Shown one piece after another: positions 50,301 to 61,730 of a stretch of DNA of 64,000 nucleotides; position 1 is the stretch's first letter; each line of letters starts with the position of its first letter. Under the pieces are notes generated by a model. The model was given only the letters and a program-made list of their open reading frames with translations. It searched no databases and was not told where the DNA came from. Source of the stretch: Membranipora membranacea (lineage: Eukaryota; Bryozoa; Gymnolaemata; Cheilostomatida; Membraniporidae). Location of the stretch: the NCBI GenBank assembly GCA_914767715.1, contig OU612072.1:14136001-14200000 (forward strand). Direction: 5' to 3'. The translations under genes were made by a program, and so were the position numbers.

Positions 50301-53300
50301 TGTCCGCACTGGAAATTAAATCATGTAATATGTTGATAGCCACAAACTGATTGTATTAACGTCATCAGTGTGAACTTATAAGAGAGATGAAGGCTTGTAG
50401 ATTCCAATACAACTGGAACTGCATTACACTATTCTACGCAAACGTTTCAAAACAAACTTGCTTAATTGAGAGAACAAAATAGTTGGGATTTTTGGGAAGT
50501 GATAGCTATGATTTGGTTAAAAACCATCACTGATCCTACATGAAAGCTGCCGCCCCAGGCTTACATGTCACACGCAGCAGGTTGTAGTCCCGGTAATGAG
50601 ACAACACAGGAGTAGGAGATGGCTCAGTTTGCTGGAACAACGTGCACATGCTGATGGTTGTGGGTTCAAATCCCACTGCAGTTTGGTTGGGCCTCAGGTG
50701 TGCTCCGACCTGGTCAAGATATTGCAGCTTCGCCAATAAGGCAACTTACTTTTCGCCGCCCATGCTTTGGGATATGGCGTGTGATAAGACACCTGATTTT
50801 AATCAAACATACCTTTGATATCCTCCAGCTGTTTATGAGTGAGTTGAGTGGTGCTGTCTTGTAGAGATTTACTCTCACCGGCTACCTCCACGTGTCCCGT
50901 CTCATTAATCAGCTTATCCAAGTTCTTCTCTACAGCCTGACCACCTATAGGTAACGACTCCCATGCATTCAACAACACCTACAAACATGTAACAAACATT
51001 CAACAACACCTGCAAACATGTAACAAACAGAGGAATTTATTACAATTTTCACAGTCAATATGAACAAATCGGGAAATAATTTGCGTAAAATATTTAAATT
51101 TTTTTATTCTGCTATACCGAAAAATTGTAAATTGAGAGTAATAAATGTTCAAGGGAAGGTAAATAAAAGCATGGGACAGCCAGATTGGCGGCCAACCCTG
51201 CAATTAGTTTCAAAAACACCACAGGAACATCATGAGGAAAAAAGGGCAAGGGTTTTCTTCAAACGCTCACACAACATAGGTTCTTTTTCTGCAAACCCAT
51301 GACACTTCAATTTCGACTGGTGATGGTAATACTTTCGGTGGAGTATCTTGGTGCCTCTTGTTGGAAAATCCGGACAGTTCTCCTTACTGTGTCTAAACTG
51401 TTTCTCTGAACTTTCCTAAAGATGTGCACCCAATAAGACAAAGAATTAGATCACATACCATATTCTCATATATAGGAAGCACAAGTGTCTCAGAATACCC
51501 AGAATGCACCACTAATCCCGAGCTGATACCGAGAGTGTAGAGAGCCAGTAGATGACGAGGAGCGAACACCACCGAGGGAACCTGAAATAACAGGTCAGCA
51601 ATGGATGAGTTATAAGTCAATAGGAACTCAGTATGAATGGTACATATAATGAAGAGGAAAGTTAGCGTGTCATCATTAGCCTTCATCAACTGAGGCATAT
51701 TTTTTGAGGCTGCAGCCAGACATTGACGTATTTGAGAAGCTACCAAGGGGACCCTAATTATTAATTATTCAAATACAATGAAAATTTGAACAAATATGTA
51801 AAACACTCTAGCGCACAACATGATGTTAATGATTTGTCCTGTATGGTGAACCCTGCTTGGCAACCTTCAAGTTTAGTGCTCAAACTCAGCACGGTTGCGC
51901 GTAGTGGCATCCCATTATCACCCAACTGATAATGGAATGCAACTACTAGCAACTAGTGAGTGATTGCTTGAAGACAAATATCTGATGTGATAATGGACAT
52001 GCCTGTATATAATAATAAATTCTCACTCCAGAATGCTGTCAACAAACCTTAAATTTTGTCATATTTGAATAGCCATCTGAATTTTGTAATCCCTGGTGAC
52101 CTAACATTGGGATTTGTTGGGACCAAAACAGTCGCTAGTTTTATTTCCACGGATCTTGTTATTTTGAGTCAGGTCATCCTTTTAGAGCCTCTCAATCAGA
52201 ACAAAGGCATAATTATTATCATCATTATTCCTGAAAGTCAGAGGCCTCCTTATCAAATGAAAATAAGATGTTCATGTCAATTAACTAAAAAGTTCTGAGC
52301 GATATAGTGTATCCATTAAATACTGTCCAGAAATATCCCGTACTCAGAAACACTCAAAAAGCTTTTTTCAATTTTATATGAGATTTTTTAACAATTGCAA
52401 CATTTATATTGAGTAAAACTAGCATGACATTTCAATGTTATCGAACCTTGGTTCGATAGAGAAATGAAAAATAATCCAATACCAACATGTTATGTAATCG
52501 GCGAAAGGACAATTAGTTGCCTTATACTTACACCGAAATCATGTAGAAGTACTTTAGCTAATGTTTGTTTCCACAGATCAGTACAAAGAAGAGATTCACA
52601 TATTATAACAGTTCTCTCGCTCATTGAAATTAACAGCTGTCTAAAAGCGAAATGTTTGGTCAGCTATATTAGGATTTTCAGGAGAAAAAGTTTGACATCC
52701 CGCATAGTAATGTCATAACTAAATTGATGGCTGGCTGACATTTTAATGAACCTCACTCCTTTATTCTCGTCTTAGCTAGTTAAAATTTGGGGCAGCTAAC
52801 ATTAAGGCACCCAATAACCAGCTTGATTTATCCAATATTTGCTCCCTTAAGGTAGTTGACATGATGGACCAAAAGCATGCACACACTCGTGTATCATGTG
52901 TTGTCTACCAAGAACCCCTGCATGATTTTCAAGTATGAAGGCACTCCCTGCAAATTGTGGCAAGAATTGCAACATCATTTAGAAAAATGGCCAGATAGGG
53001 CTCAAAAGTTTTTCCTATGGAGGAGGCTGCCTTCGTACTATGATTATAATCATCATATTCAATAGGACAAGGGGTTACAGCGTAGGTCTATCTAATTCCT
53101 TGGAACTTCATTGAGGACAAATGTTTTCCTACATAGCTTAGGATTTTGTTGCTCACTTGAGATATATATTCCGTAGGAAAGTACGTAGAGTTGAATGCAG
53201 CTCTTGCTCATCTTTGATATCCCGAAGCCTGGTCTCATGTGTGATTTCCTTCAGGATGCTGGGTGTTATACATATAGGAACGTCATCTCCAGCATAACCA

Positions 53301-54368
53301 GCTCTGAAATCATAGTTTATATTGAAACATGAGAAGGGAATAAGCATACAAACTATAAAAACAGTTAAGAGACTCGTAATGCAACAAGCTTTAAAGTTTC
53401 AAGCTAAATATTCAGGCCGAGATGCTCACAAGAGATGCTTGATATGACACTGATTTGGATTAGGGCAGAACATGCATGCCAAATCAAACTGCAATCAGCA
53501 GTGGTCACGGTACTGGGACACAAACCTGAAACTTTCTTCCACAACTTGGTGAGATAAGTTTACACACCATTGCTAGTAATTAAGTAATTACACAGACCAA
53601 GGCTTTCAACTTTGACAATGACTGAGTCACTCCTCATAATTACCGAAAGCTATTCTTAGCTTTCAAGCAATTATCTACACTCATCCTTATATCTGAGAGA
53701 TGTAAACCTTAGCACTGGGCTAAGTTGAGCCACCTTGCGATTGCTTTCAACTACGTCTCACACTTGGCTTGCATAAACTGTAGCTAAAGCAAGTTGACCG
53801 CGCCCCCATTCATATGGCAGTAGGCTTTTACTGTCAACCACCAGATATAGACAAATTGCGGTGGGCCTGTGCACATCATAGTCTAATTATACTCTATGCT
53901 CATTTTGTATCACGCCCCATTATGCATTGCGCTGTGCGGTACTCCCAAGTCAACACACTGGCTGAGTCGAATGATTGAGCTGCAGTTGGGTTGTGATCGC
54001 TGATGAACAAACTAACTTCGGTCAGCCTGTGGGTAGTACAGGCTGACTGAAGTTTGTTGTGTACAGGTGCAGCGGTGGCGTGGTCAAAGCCCTTTTTTAA
54101 TCACATGGGCACTCCGCTAATGGAATTGCACAAGCTGCAGTGGGCCTGTGATCTTGGGGTACAATTGCTACAAACACACAATATTTTCAATCACAATGAT
54201 GTATGTATGTATGAATTTGGATTGATCATGAAGATCAAACAGAACAAAACCTGGCTCCTCTACTGTACAATGTTCAAGTGTGTGTCGTCACACTATCACT
54301 CACCTTGTAAATGCATTACCTATATCTAAAACCACAGGTGGCTTCTCAGTTGGGTGAAGTGCAACCAT
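47400..54368 (-). CDS. ACTR10: Actin-related protein 10 (dynactin subunit Arp11), complete
   Basis: Nine exons join in phase to 396 residues: 54368-54304, 53303-53157, 52640-52532, 51581-51459, 50978-50813, 50308-50186, 49247-49132, 48046-47845 and 47539-47400 (TAA). Recognised from [20 protein letters not shown] (actin-fold phosphate 1), [28 protein letters not shown] (phosphate 2), [32 protein letters not shown] (adenosine motif), YTAWLGGS and HVPDWS. These follow the order and spacing of human ACTR10, which has 417 residues. Arp11 caps the pointed end of the dynactin Arp1 filament with p62, p25 and p27 and helps link dynein cargo. Repeat elements abut the donors of exons 5 and 8. Confidence 0.95.
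47718..47837 (-). mobile_element. CACACTGA-ended MITE (partial, minus orientation)
   Basis: Contains the complements of TATATCTCTGATCGATAAAG and GAGTACCATCAGAAG, ending ATTCAGTGTG at 47837. That end lies about 7 bp from the donor of ACTR10 exon 8 (exon end 47845). Confidence 0.65.
48101..48331. mobile_element. TTAA MITE (long copy)
   Basis: Starts TTAAAGACTACCCAAAAACC AAAGCATGTTATAGTCAGGC. It ends with the complement AACTGCCTTACATATCATGC TTTGTCCTTTTGGTAGTTTG. An inner inverted pair (CCTAGCATGAATTATTG / AACTCTCATGC) resembles the copy at 6556. In intron 7 of ACTR10. Confidence 0.7.
48911..49021. mobile_element. Short foldback element, 9-bp TSD family (copy)
   Basis: TAGACCAAATTTGGTCC begins and TTGAACTTGATCTA ends the element, with the inner pair GAGTTGCTCC / GGGAGCAACT. 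Flanking nonamers GGTCTACCC and GGTCGATCC agree at seven of nine positions. About 110 bp upstream of the ACTR10 exon 7 donor. Confidence 0.7.
50611..50812 (+). repeat. tRNA-derived SINE, family 1, ending at the ACTR10 exon 5 donor
   Basis: GTAGGAGATGGCTCAGTTTG and GTGGGTTCAAATCCCACTG (B box) are followed by the body ending GATAAGACACCTGATTTTAA. Its tail TCAAACATAC supplies, on the opposite strand, the GTATGT donor of ACTR10 exon 5 (exon end 50813). The copy at 60803 also has CAACATAC in its tail. Confidence 0.8.
54016..54053. repeat. Short perfect-arm hairpin
   Basis: CTTCGGTCAGCCTGT and ACAGGCTGACTGAAG are inverted complements (one mismatch) around a 7-base loop, in the first intron of ACTR10. 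Could be the remains of a foldback or a structured element. Confidence 0.5.
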
Positions 54369-55186
54369 ATCCAAAATTTTAAGTAAGACTATAGGAACTG
54401 AAAACAGAAATATTTTCCAGTGTATTACTGTTTGAGCTTGGGAAAAAGTTCAAACGGAACTCATCAGCTCTTTGTTAAGAGAGGCAATAAAATATTATAT
54501 CGCCAAGGATTATGAATGTATTCCATTGAACTGCTACTTGTTAGGTGCCAGATATAAGAACCAACACCTTGCAGTGGGAATTCCAGAATCTCTCCTCACT
54601 TTCACAGAGTTCACTTGTATGTTTGTAAATTAATTCCGTATCTGTAATAAGAATTAATGAGCAACTATGAATTTTCTTGGCAGACATGCTATAAGAGAGG
54701 CATTGCTTATACATAAAAGGTCAATGATATCCCGAAATCTACAGATTAATGTCAGAAGTAAGTATTGTTATATCATCACTTCAATAAATGAATCTCCTAG
54801 TCCTAACCTTCTTTAGTTTAGTATTGTCTAGGTTATTATACATTTGATTGATAATGTAGGTTCGACATTGTATTTACATCAGTATTGCCCTTCACCAGCA
54901 TCTACGGCTGTGATTTGGGAAACTTTCTTCTCATCATACATCATGTTGATTTGATGCTATGTGGAAGGGGTTGTAGAGGCAATGAACTAAACCTATGAAC
55001 TATGAACCTATGAACTAAAGGCAATGAACTAAAGGTTTAGTTCATTGGTAGAGGTTTGCTCTGTCTGTTGGTTGGCAGGTCAATCCATTACATAGCTGGT
55101 TGCAAAAAAAAGATCGCTGCTGATAAAGTGTGTTAAAATGCAGGATGAAACCGGTGCCAGGTGTCTGTGGCTTGATATAATCTATG

Positions 55187-55600
55187 TTAGTATTGTTTAT
55201 GCGATGGGTATTGGTGAAAGATCTTGAGTTGCCTTTCACAACCAAGCTTCTTGAGAAGACCAGTGGTGCTGGTTTTCTTGTCTGACTGTTTTATGCCAAG
55301 TATGAATCTGGCAAATCTATGCTGAACAGCAATATGAGGCGATTTGTAGCAAGTCAGATGGGATGCGGAATCCCATACAACTGAAGCATACTCGAGCACA
55401 GGACGTACAAGTTGATTGCACACAGTTATGCGGCTGATAAGTAAAGCAAAGTGTAGATTTGCCCTTGGCTGCTGTATTATTCACTTGGTTGCTGCAGTTG
55501 GTTTCGGTATCATGATTGACTCCCAGATGTTTAATCTGATCTGCGGTAGGTATCCCTGTGCAGATGGAGCCTTTGTTTTGAAGGTTGTCGCTTGCAATAT
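55187..55600 (-). pseudogene. Non-LTR retrotransposon reverse transcriptase fragment
   Basis: On the minus strand one frame reads QIKHLGV near 55540. A shifted frame then reads ITVCNQLVRPVLEYASVVWD and later VQHRFARFILG. This is the order of the C-terminal thumb region of CR1/Jockey/RTE-type reverse transcriptases (LRPxLEYA..W, then Q...R...). At least one frameshift and in-frame stops; a dead fragment without palm or endonuclease. Confidence 0.7.
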
Positions 55601-56029
55601 AATGTTATTGGCTGACATTTGGACAATAATAGAACTCAGTTGTTGGAATTTTTGACTGCCAATTGAATACTAAAAGGAATTTTTGTGGATGTATCTCATT
55701 AAAACTTGTTTAGGTAGGTTTAGGTTATAATGAGTCACTGAGAATTATATCAACAACTTATTAACTACCATGCTCTATTTTGCTCATCAGGGAAGATTAT
55801 CATGCTATAATTACCTTCAATTTGACTATAATAAATCTATACACATGATGTTGATGTTAAAGTGAAAACTCCTTCACAAGCGATTATATGATTCAAATTC
55901 AATTCCGTTAGTACATCAATAATCTCATCAGCATACCTATAGTCCTGAGTATCCTTTGTTGCCTACAAATATGCTATCTTCTCTCCGATCTGGAAATGTT
56001 GGGAAATATGACGGTATCTGGTTTGTTTC

Positions 56030-56240
56030 CTATCAAGCCATTTTCCCACCAAGCCATTTTTCCACCAAGCCATTACCCCACCGAGTCATTTTTCCACCGA
56101 GCCATTTTCTCACTTGAACTTTTTCCAACCAATCCATTTTCTCACCTCAACATTTTCCCACCAATCCATTTCCCCACCAGGACGTTTTCCCACCAGGAGG
56201 CTTCCCCACCAGCCCGTAATCATACCAAAATATTTTCCCA
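56030..56240 (+). repeat. Degenerate 16-17-bp tandem repeat (TTTTCCCACCAAGCCA)
   Basis: About twelve imperfect copies of a T/C-rich unit TTTCCCACCAAGCCAT. They create an apparent open frame rich in FSH/FPT that runs into the first visible COX18 exon, but this frame is not supported as coding. Confidence 0.8.
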
Positions 56241-56309
56241 CTTAGCTTATGTGACTGACCATATACAAACGTCTTTCATTGTAGGTAACACTTTGATTCC
56301 TGTCTGCAG

Positions 56310-59300
56310 AAGATGTCAGTCTACATTTATCCAAAGTGTGGACAGCTTTCTTCAGTTTTCGACTGCCAATCCTCTTTATGTGGGCACTGCAGGCTTTTTT
56401 GACATCATGCATTCAACTACTGGTAAGTGGAAAAAAGCTTTTTTCAGTTTTATATGAGATCTTTTAACATTGCCACATGTGTATTGAGTAAAAATGTAAT
56501 GGAATGAAAATAAACCAATAACAATAAACTGTTATGGGTTTAATCTTTGATATTAGCGAGGCTTTAAAATGTAAATATATCGCCTCTCAACAGGTAATTC
56601 TCCACACACCCTAGAGGTGGCTCAGTTGGTTAGAGCGCCGTTCCTTTAGCATACAAATGTTGAAGGTCATGGATTCAAATCCCACTGCTGTCCATCGACC
56701 ACTTGGGTTTGATTGGCCCCCAGGTTTGCTCCAACCCGCCCGCAAACGGAGAGCAACCTGGCCCAGATATTGCGGCCTTGTCACTAAGGCAATAAAACTT
56801 GCTTCAGTCTTTCAGTAGTTTTCGAGTAGGTGTTACAGTAATGTCATGGCATGTCATAGTCAAGCGCACATTGTCAAGGTTGCCATGTTTGCAGATCACT
56901 TCTTTCATATTGTTAAATCTTTATTTAGGTTTGTCGTGGTGGGCTTCAATCATAGCAACAACATTCTGTATTAGGACTGTGGTACAATTTCCTATCATGG
57001 TGGCTGCCGCTAAAAATCAGGTAAACAGATCAATCATATGTCTTTTTAGTTGTTTATATATTATAATTGTATATATATATATGTTATTATTATATTAAAT
57101 AGTATATTATATATATAATATTATATTTTACAATTATTGTATGTATATATTTATTATTTTATATAATATATTTATGTTTTATTTATCGAGAATTCCACTC
57201 ATTAAGCATTGCATCAAATTTTGAAACTCTTATATCATGTATGATTTTTGATTTCCCTTTGTTCATATTTAACAGAATATGCAACAAGTAGAATTTCTTA
57301 TCAAGTAATAGATTGTGCATTTTGCTAAAACTAAAGTCCTAATGCAATTTTTTTTATTTATGGTATTTACTCCCCCTGTTTTATGGTGTTCTATCAAGTT
57401 ACAACAATGTTTCTACCTTCACAAACCAAAATAAAAAATTTAATTGGTCCAAAAGAAGTTTTTGTGAAGTGTTATGTTTCACTTTCATTTTTCCACATTT
57501 TCTGTTGATTTCTGATTTTAGGCCAAATTAAGTAAACTTTCTCCAGAACTAAATGAGGAGATGAAAAAAGTAGCTGCTGCGACTAAACATGCCAAATGGG
57601 CTTTGAAACTCAACGATGACCAAACTCAGCGGGCTTTCACTGCAACAGCAAGAAAGGTATGTCGGGCTTTGGTTGATCAAGTTTGATCCATTTTGCCAGC
57701 TTTAGAGTTACCCCCTCTACTGACACGGCGAAGAGAGGGGGCCACTCCAACACTTGCAAGATGGATCTAGGCCTTGGTAGCTCAAGGATGGCTATGACTA
57801 GGCTTTTGTGTATCAGGGTTTATGCTCACTGTACAATATAAAACTGTAATTGGTCTTATTTTTATTTAATTTGACATACAGACCAAGCTTCGCATGCTTC
57901 TGAAGTAGTAACTTGTTGCCAACGTTTAATATAACCACTAATATAGTGCAAGCAGCTTAATCAGTATAGCATTTCCACAAAACTCTGCGGATTTGGCAAA
58001 TGTAGGGAGTTTCAACTCCAGCGATTTTCATGACCCAAGCCAGTTAACTGGTCTGGATTGTGCTTAACCATTTGAGTCATCACCGATCCAAACCAAGTGA
58101 TATAAAATTGTCAAATTGTACACATAGAACAGTACATATATTCTTGTATGTTTTTTAGGCGCAAGCTGGTTTCTACAGAGAACACAATTGTCCAATCTTA
58201 CACATGAAACAGTCTACATATTCTTGTGTATATTTTAGGCGCGAGCTGGTTTCTATCAAGAACATAATGTGCATCCATTAAAATCTTTTGTTACATCGAT
58301 AACCTCGCTGCCTATATGGTTCACTGTATCGCTGACTCTGCGTACGATGACTGGACAGTTTAGTCTACCACCTTATCCTGGATTTGAGACCGAGGGAGGT
58401 GTTTGGTTCACAAACCTCTGTTTGTCAGACCCAACTTATGTACTCCCGGTGTTATTGGGTGAGTGATGTGGCGAATTCAAATGTAAAAGAAACTGTATTA
58501 CGTGACAAATTTTGTTTCTCACAAACTTAATGTCTATACTTCTACTTACGGTTTCCAGGAAACAATCAAATTGATTTTAGGCTTCATTTCAATTAAGATT
58601 TTTCAGCTGAAGCTGGCGCTCCTATTTCCTTTCATTCTGACTAAGAAATTCCCAACAACACACTCTGAGTTTTTCAATTGATAATATCCAAAGTTACGAA
58701 CTGATCGCTCCCTCATTGAGTGAGGGAGACCTGCTAGGGGTCTTGATCCCAAATCTCTCACTCATTGGTGTAACTCTATACATTTAGAGTAATCTATTTT
58801 GGGTCGAATTTGTCTATTTAAATGACCAAATAAGGATAATGTTCAGCAAAGTGATTGTTATAATTTGCTAAAAAAGGCACCACAAATTCTAATTGAAATA
58901 CCCCCTTATCTCATTGTAAATGATCAATAGTATAGAACATCAGTAAATGAAATTCCGATGGTTTGTAATTTTGTATCATACAATCATCGATAAATTTAAA
59001 TTTGAAGGCCCTAAATCATACCAACCAACAGATTCCTAGGAGTTAATTAGTTTGTTGAGTTGTCTCCACATATACACTGAAGAGACGACTACCATAGCCA
59101 ACAGGGTATTTGCTCATTCAATTGATGCTTTAGTCTCTTTTAGTCTACCTTCACAATCGGGAAATGATTTAATATAGTGTGCTATAAAACATTAAAAAAA
59201 GAGGATTTAAAAGACGATGCGATGGGTGTGACTGGTGATAAATTGAGATTCAAACCTTTATATGTATGTTATCCTTTAAAATAATGAATAATATTCACTT

Positions 59301-61392
59301 TATTTGCTATTCAGTGCCTCTTTCGGGGCCAATGACAATGGGCTTACATAAGATCAATGATACATCTTATCTAATTAGCACACCCTTGTACAAAGTAAGA
59401 GTGGGCAAGCTAGGCTATTGTCCTGTGAGCTTACCTCCTTTAGCAGCATGGGTAGTGACCGGGATTCGAGCCTGCGTCTCTCAGATTGAGAAGCTCGAAT
59501 CCTAACCACTACACCACCCTGACTGCCTACCTTTCCTGTGTGTTTGCAACCCAAAGTGGTTGTGGGGGAGGAGGGGGGTGTGTGTTGGTTAGCTCAACTT
59601 TACTGTGTGATCACATTCACAACAACATCACTTTTATCATTATATATTTTTGAATGATTGATGACAACTTGGGTTTCAAAAATTTAATAAGTCTTCTATC
59701 CTTTCAAGTCTGTGAGCAACCCAAAGAGTTGGTGGGGAGGAGGGGGTGTTCACAATAACAACACTAAGAGTAGGAGGTGGCTTAGTTGGTTAGAGCGCCG
59801 TCCTTTAGCATGCACATGTTGAAGGTCATGGGTTCGAATCCCACTGCAGTCCATCGACTACTGGGGTTTGGTTGGCCCACAGGTGTCTCCGACCTGCCTG
59901 CAAACCTAGAGCAAATTGGCGCAGATATTGCGGCCTCGCCATTAAGGCACTACAATTTCGCCGCCCATGCTTTGGGATGCGACGAGTGATAAGACATCCG
60001 ATTTTAATTAACCTTTTTTTAATCAACTATGATCCTTATATGTTAACATGTTACAGGTGTTTCCATGTTGGGTACCATCAAACTGACCGACTCGTTAAAC
60101 CCAGCAGTAGCTAATTTAACACGTAATACACCTGGACTTGGCCGAGTAATCAGACTATTCCAGTATGGATTAGTCGTCTTACTACCGTGTATAGCAGCTT
60201 ATCAACCGAGCGCTATCGCTCTCTACTGGCTTTCGTCAAACGCATCAGCGATGCTACAGATCGGAATATTGTCTGTGCCATCTGTTCGACGAATTGTTGG
60301 TTAGTTTTTTATCTCTTGGTTGGTTGGTTTATTTTGTCACATACATTAGGTATGCTGCGAGATTGAGTGTTTTATATTGTTACATGAATAGGGAATACCA
60401 AATAGAAATGAAGTAAAGTAAAGTCTGACTTCTAGACGATTAAAAAATATCTTGTAATATTAAACTCAAATGTCTGAGGAAGGAGTCTTTACCCCAGGCA
60501 GTTCTGTATTTCTCCTCTGGAGAAAGTTTTGTCGTGTAACTATTTTTTGTGTGGATAATCTGAGATATATATATATACACTTTAATTGTCAATCTACAAT
60601 CACCTTTATGAATGTTTTTCATGTAGTGACAGAAAAATTAACTTAAAAAATAAGGAAGTACTTAGAATCCCAGCTTTCTGTTCATCCCTAATACAATTGT
60701 TTCTTACCTGTCACTCAGGAGCTAGCTTATCTATCCAATTGAGTAGGAATACCATGTATAGTATATCCGGTAATTTTATACATTTATATATAACTGATAC
60801 TAGGAGTAGGAGGTGGCTCAGTTGGTTAGAGCGCTGGTCTTCAGCGCGTAAGTGTTGAAGGTTGTGGGTTTTAATCCCACTGTAGTCCACTGACTACTGG
60901 GGATTGTTGGACCCCCAAGTGTGCTCCAACCTGCCTACAAGCTGAAAGAAAATTGGCGCAGACATTGCGGCCAAGCCCCTAAGGCACCCCTATCTCGCCT
61001 AGATCAAGTTTGCTCCATTTTTCCCCCGTTGGAATTGCCCCCCCCCTCTACTGACATGCCGTAGAGGGGGGGCAATTCCAACGGGGAAAAATGGAGCAAA
61101 CTTGATCTATATCTCGCCACTCTTTCTTCGGGATGCGGGGGGTGATGAAACCTGGAGATTTTAACCAACATACTTAACCAACCAACATTTAGGACATGAG
61201 ACTGTAGACCTTCCCCTCAACTGAGTCGGACTAGCAGTTTGTCACCAAGAAATACCTCGAGAGTTTATCTTGCCTTGGAAGAACATAGGGATGTATTATG
61301 CACTTTAACCTTCTTGTCTGTTTTTTGCTGCAGGTATACCAAAAACTGAGGCTGAACAAGATATAAATAACCTGATGTCGAGGAAATCATGA
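56310..61392 (+). CDS. COX18: COX18 mitochondrial inner-membrane insertase (N-terminal exon not found)
   Basis: Six exons in phase: 56310-56422, 56929-57020, 57522-57656, 58239-58458, 60057-60299 and 61334-61392 (TGA), about 287 residues. The Oxa1/YidC/Alb3 fold is seen in TGLSWWASIIATTFCIRTVV (TM1), AKLSKLSPELNEEMKKVA (coiled loop), GFYQEHNVHPLKSFVTSITS then LPIWFTVSLTLR (TM2), GGVWFTNLCLSDPTYVLPVL (TM3), RVIRLFQYGLVVLLPCIAAY and PSAIALYWLSSNASAMLQ (TM4-5). Order and motifs match COX18 rather than OXA1L. COX18 moves the C-terminal tail of COX2 across the inner membrane during complex IV assembly. The first visible exon starts after an acceptor in phase 2, so a 5' exon with the mitochondrial presequence is missing from this call. 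AATAAA at 61725-61730 follows the stop. Confidence 0.92.
56606..56795 (+). repeat. tRNA-derived SINE, family 1 (copy)
   Basis: GAGGTGGCTCAGTTGGTTAG (A box), GGTCATGGATTCAAATCCCA (B box) and the shared body to CACTAAGGCAATAAAACTTG. In the first visible intron of COX18. Truncated before the GCCCATGCTTT block. Confidence 0.8.
57674..57769. mobile_element. Short foldback element, 9-bp TSD family (copy)
   Basis: Runs TGATCAAGTTTGATCCATTT...AAGATGGATCTA. Flanking nonamers GGCTTTGGT and GGCCTTGGT agree at eight of nine positions. It begins 18 bp after COX18 exon 3. Confidence 0.8.
58110..58269 (+). repeat. 80-bp tandem duplication containing the COX18 exon 4 acceptor
   Basis: Two copies (58110-58189 and 58190-58269), each with a polypyrimidine tract, TTTTAG and GCGC(A/G)AGCTGGTTTCTA. 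Using the first acceptor (exon from 58159) would add 80 bases, shift the frame and reach a stop. The second (58239) gives the conserved protein. The duplicate exon start codes AQAGFYREHNCP, close to the conserved reading. Confidence 0.85.
59440..59520 (-). repeat. tRNA-derived repeat, family 2 (copy, minus orientation)
   Basis: The minus strand reads GGTGGTGTAGTGGTTAGGAT (A box), CTTCTCAATCTGAGAG arm and GGCTCGAATCCCGGTCACTA (B box), then CCCATGCTGCTAAAGGAGG as in the copy at 42368. Cloverleaf spacing is good, so a tRNA-Glu-like ancestry is likely. In COX18 intron 4. Confidence 0.65.
59766..60010 (+). repeat. tRNA-derived SINE, family 1 (best-preserved full copy)
   Basis: GTAGGAGGTGGCTTAGTTGG TTAGAGCGCC (A box), GGTCATGGGTTCGAATCCCA (B box), then a body to CGCCCATGCTTTGGGATGCG and GATAAGACATCCGATTTTAA. 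Ends about 45 bp before COX18 exon 5. Confidence 0.85.
60803..61190 (+). repeat. tRNA-derived SINE, family 1, interrupted by a nested foldback element
   Basis: GTAGGAGGTGGCTCAGTTGG head and GGTTGTGGGTTTTAATCCCA (B box). The SINE body is split at 60999/61119 by the foldback element 61000-61109 plus its duplicated 9 bp, then continues TCGGGATGCGGGGGGTGATG to a (CAAC/TTAACCAACC) tail. Confidence 0.85.
61000..61109. mobile_element. Short foldback element nested in a SINE, perfect 9-bp TSD
   Basis: 110 bp with almost perfect arms: TAGATCAAGTTTGCTCCATT and AATGGAGCAAACTTGATCTA, then CCGTTGGAATTGCCCCCC / GGGGGGCAATTCCAACGG. It has a short CTACTGACATGCCGTAG loop. Flanked by TATCTCGCC on both sides (60991-60999, 61110-61118). 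The youngest copy by arm identity. Confidence 0.92.
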
Positions 61393-61724
61393 TTGGTTGA
61401 TAATGTCAATTAGATGAGTCTGGTGAAGATGTTCAAAGAGAGAAATACAACTGATTCCTGCCTGAAATTGAATTCAACAGTACATAGATAACCAACATCA
61501 TCGAGGTCCTGTTCTATGACATGTGTTCACAAGTTTGACAATTAAGGTTGTGTGCTCTTGCTTGCTCAGGATGCAAAGTGAATATCACCAACTATTGGAA
61601 ATGAACTTCCATTCTCAAAAAAAGTCTTAACCATCAATCTTTTAGAACCTCACTTCAACACATTGACTACCTGAGGTTGTTTTTTTACTATAATGCCTCT
61701 GGTATTTGTGTGGTAGAAATTCAA

Positions 61725-61730
61725 AATAAA
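61725..61730 (+). terminator. Polyadenylation signal of COX18
   Basis: AATAAA about 330 bases past the COX18 stop codon, in an otherwise open 3' region. Confidence 0.6.

Larger units (their letters stand above)
54369..56309. other. Gap between divergent ACTR10 and COX18 genes
   Basis: Should contain the ACTR10 promoter and the unseen first exon(s) of COX18. Also holds a decayed reverse transcriptase fragment (55187-55600), a CTATGAACTAAA mini-repeat near 54985-55040 and a degenerate 16-bp tandem repeat (56030-56240). A possible start MLSSLRSGNVGKY at about 55975 has the wrong phase to join the first certain COX18 exon. Confidence 0.45.

Noticed and set aside
55996-56309. Open frame upstream of COX18 rich in FSH/FPT as its N-terminus
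   Set aside because: It is a degenerate 16-bp tandem repeat; a good acceptor at 56309 shows the real exon begins later, and the composition is not that of a mitochondrial presequence.
59766-59850. Functional tRNA genes at the A/B-box matches
   Set aside because: The heads belong to multi-copy SINEs with a shared non-tRNA body and broken acceptor stems.
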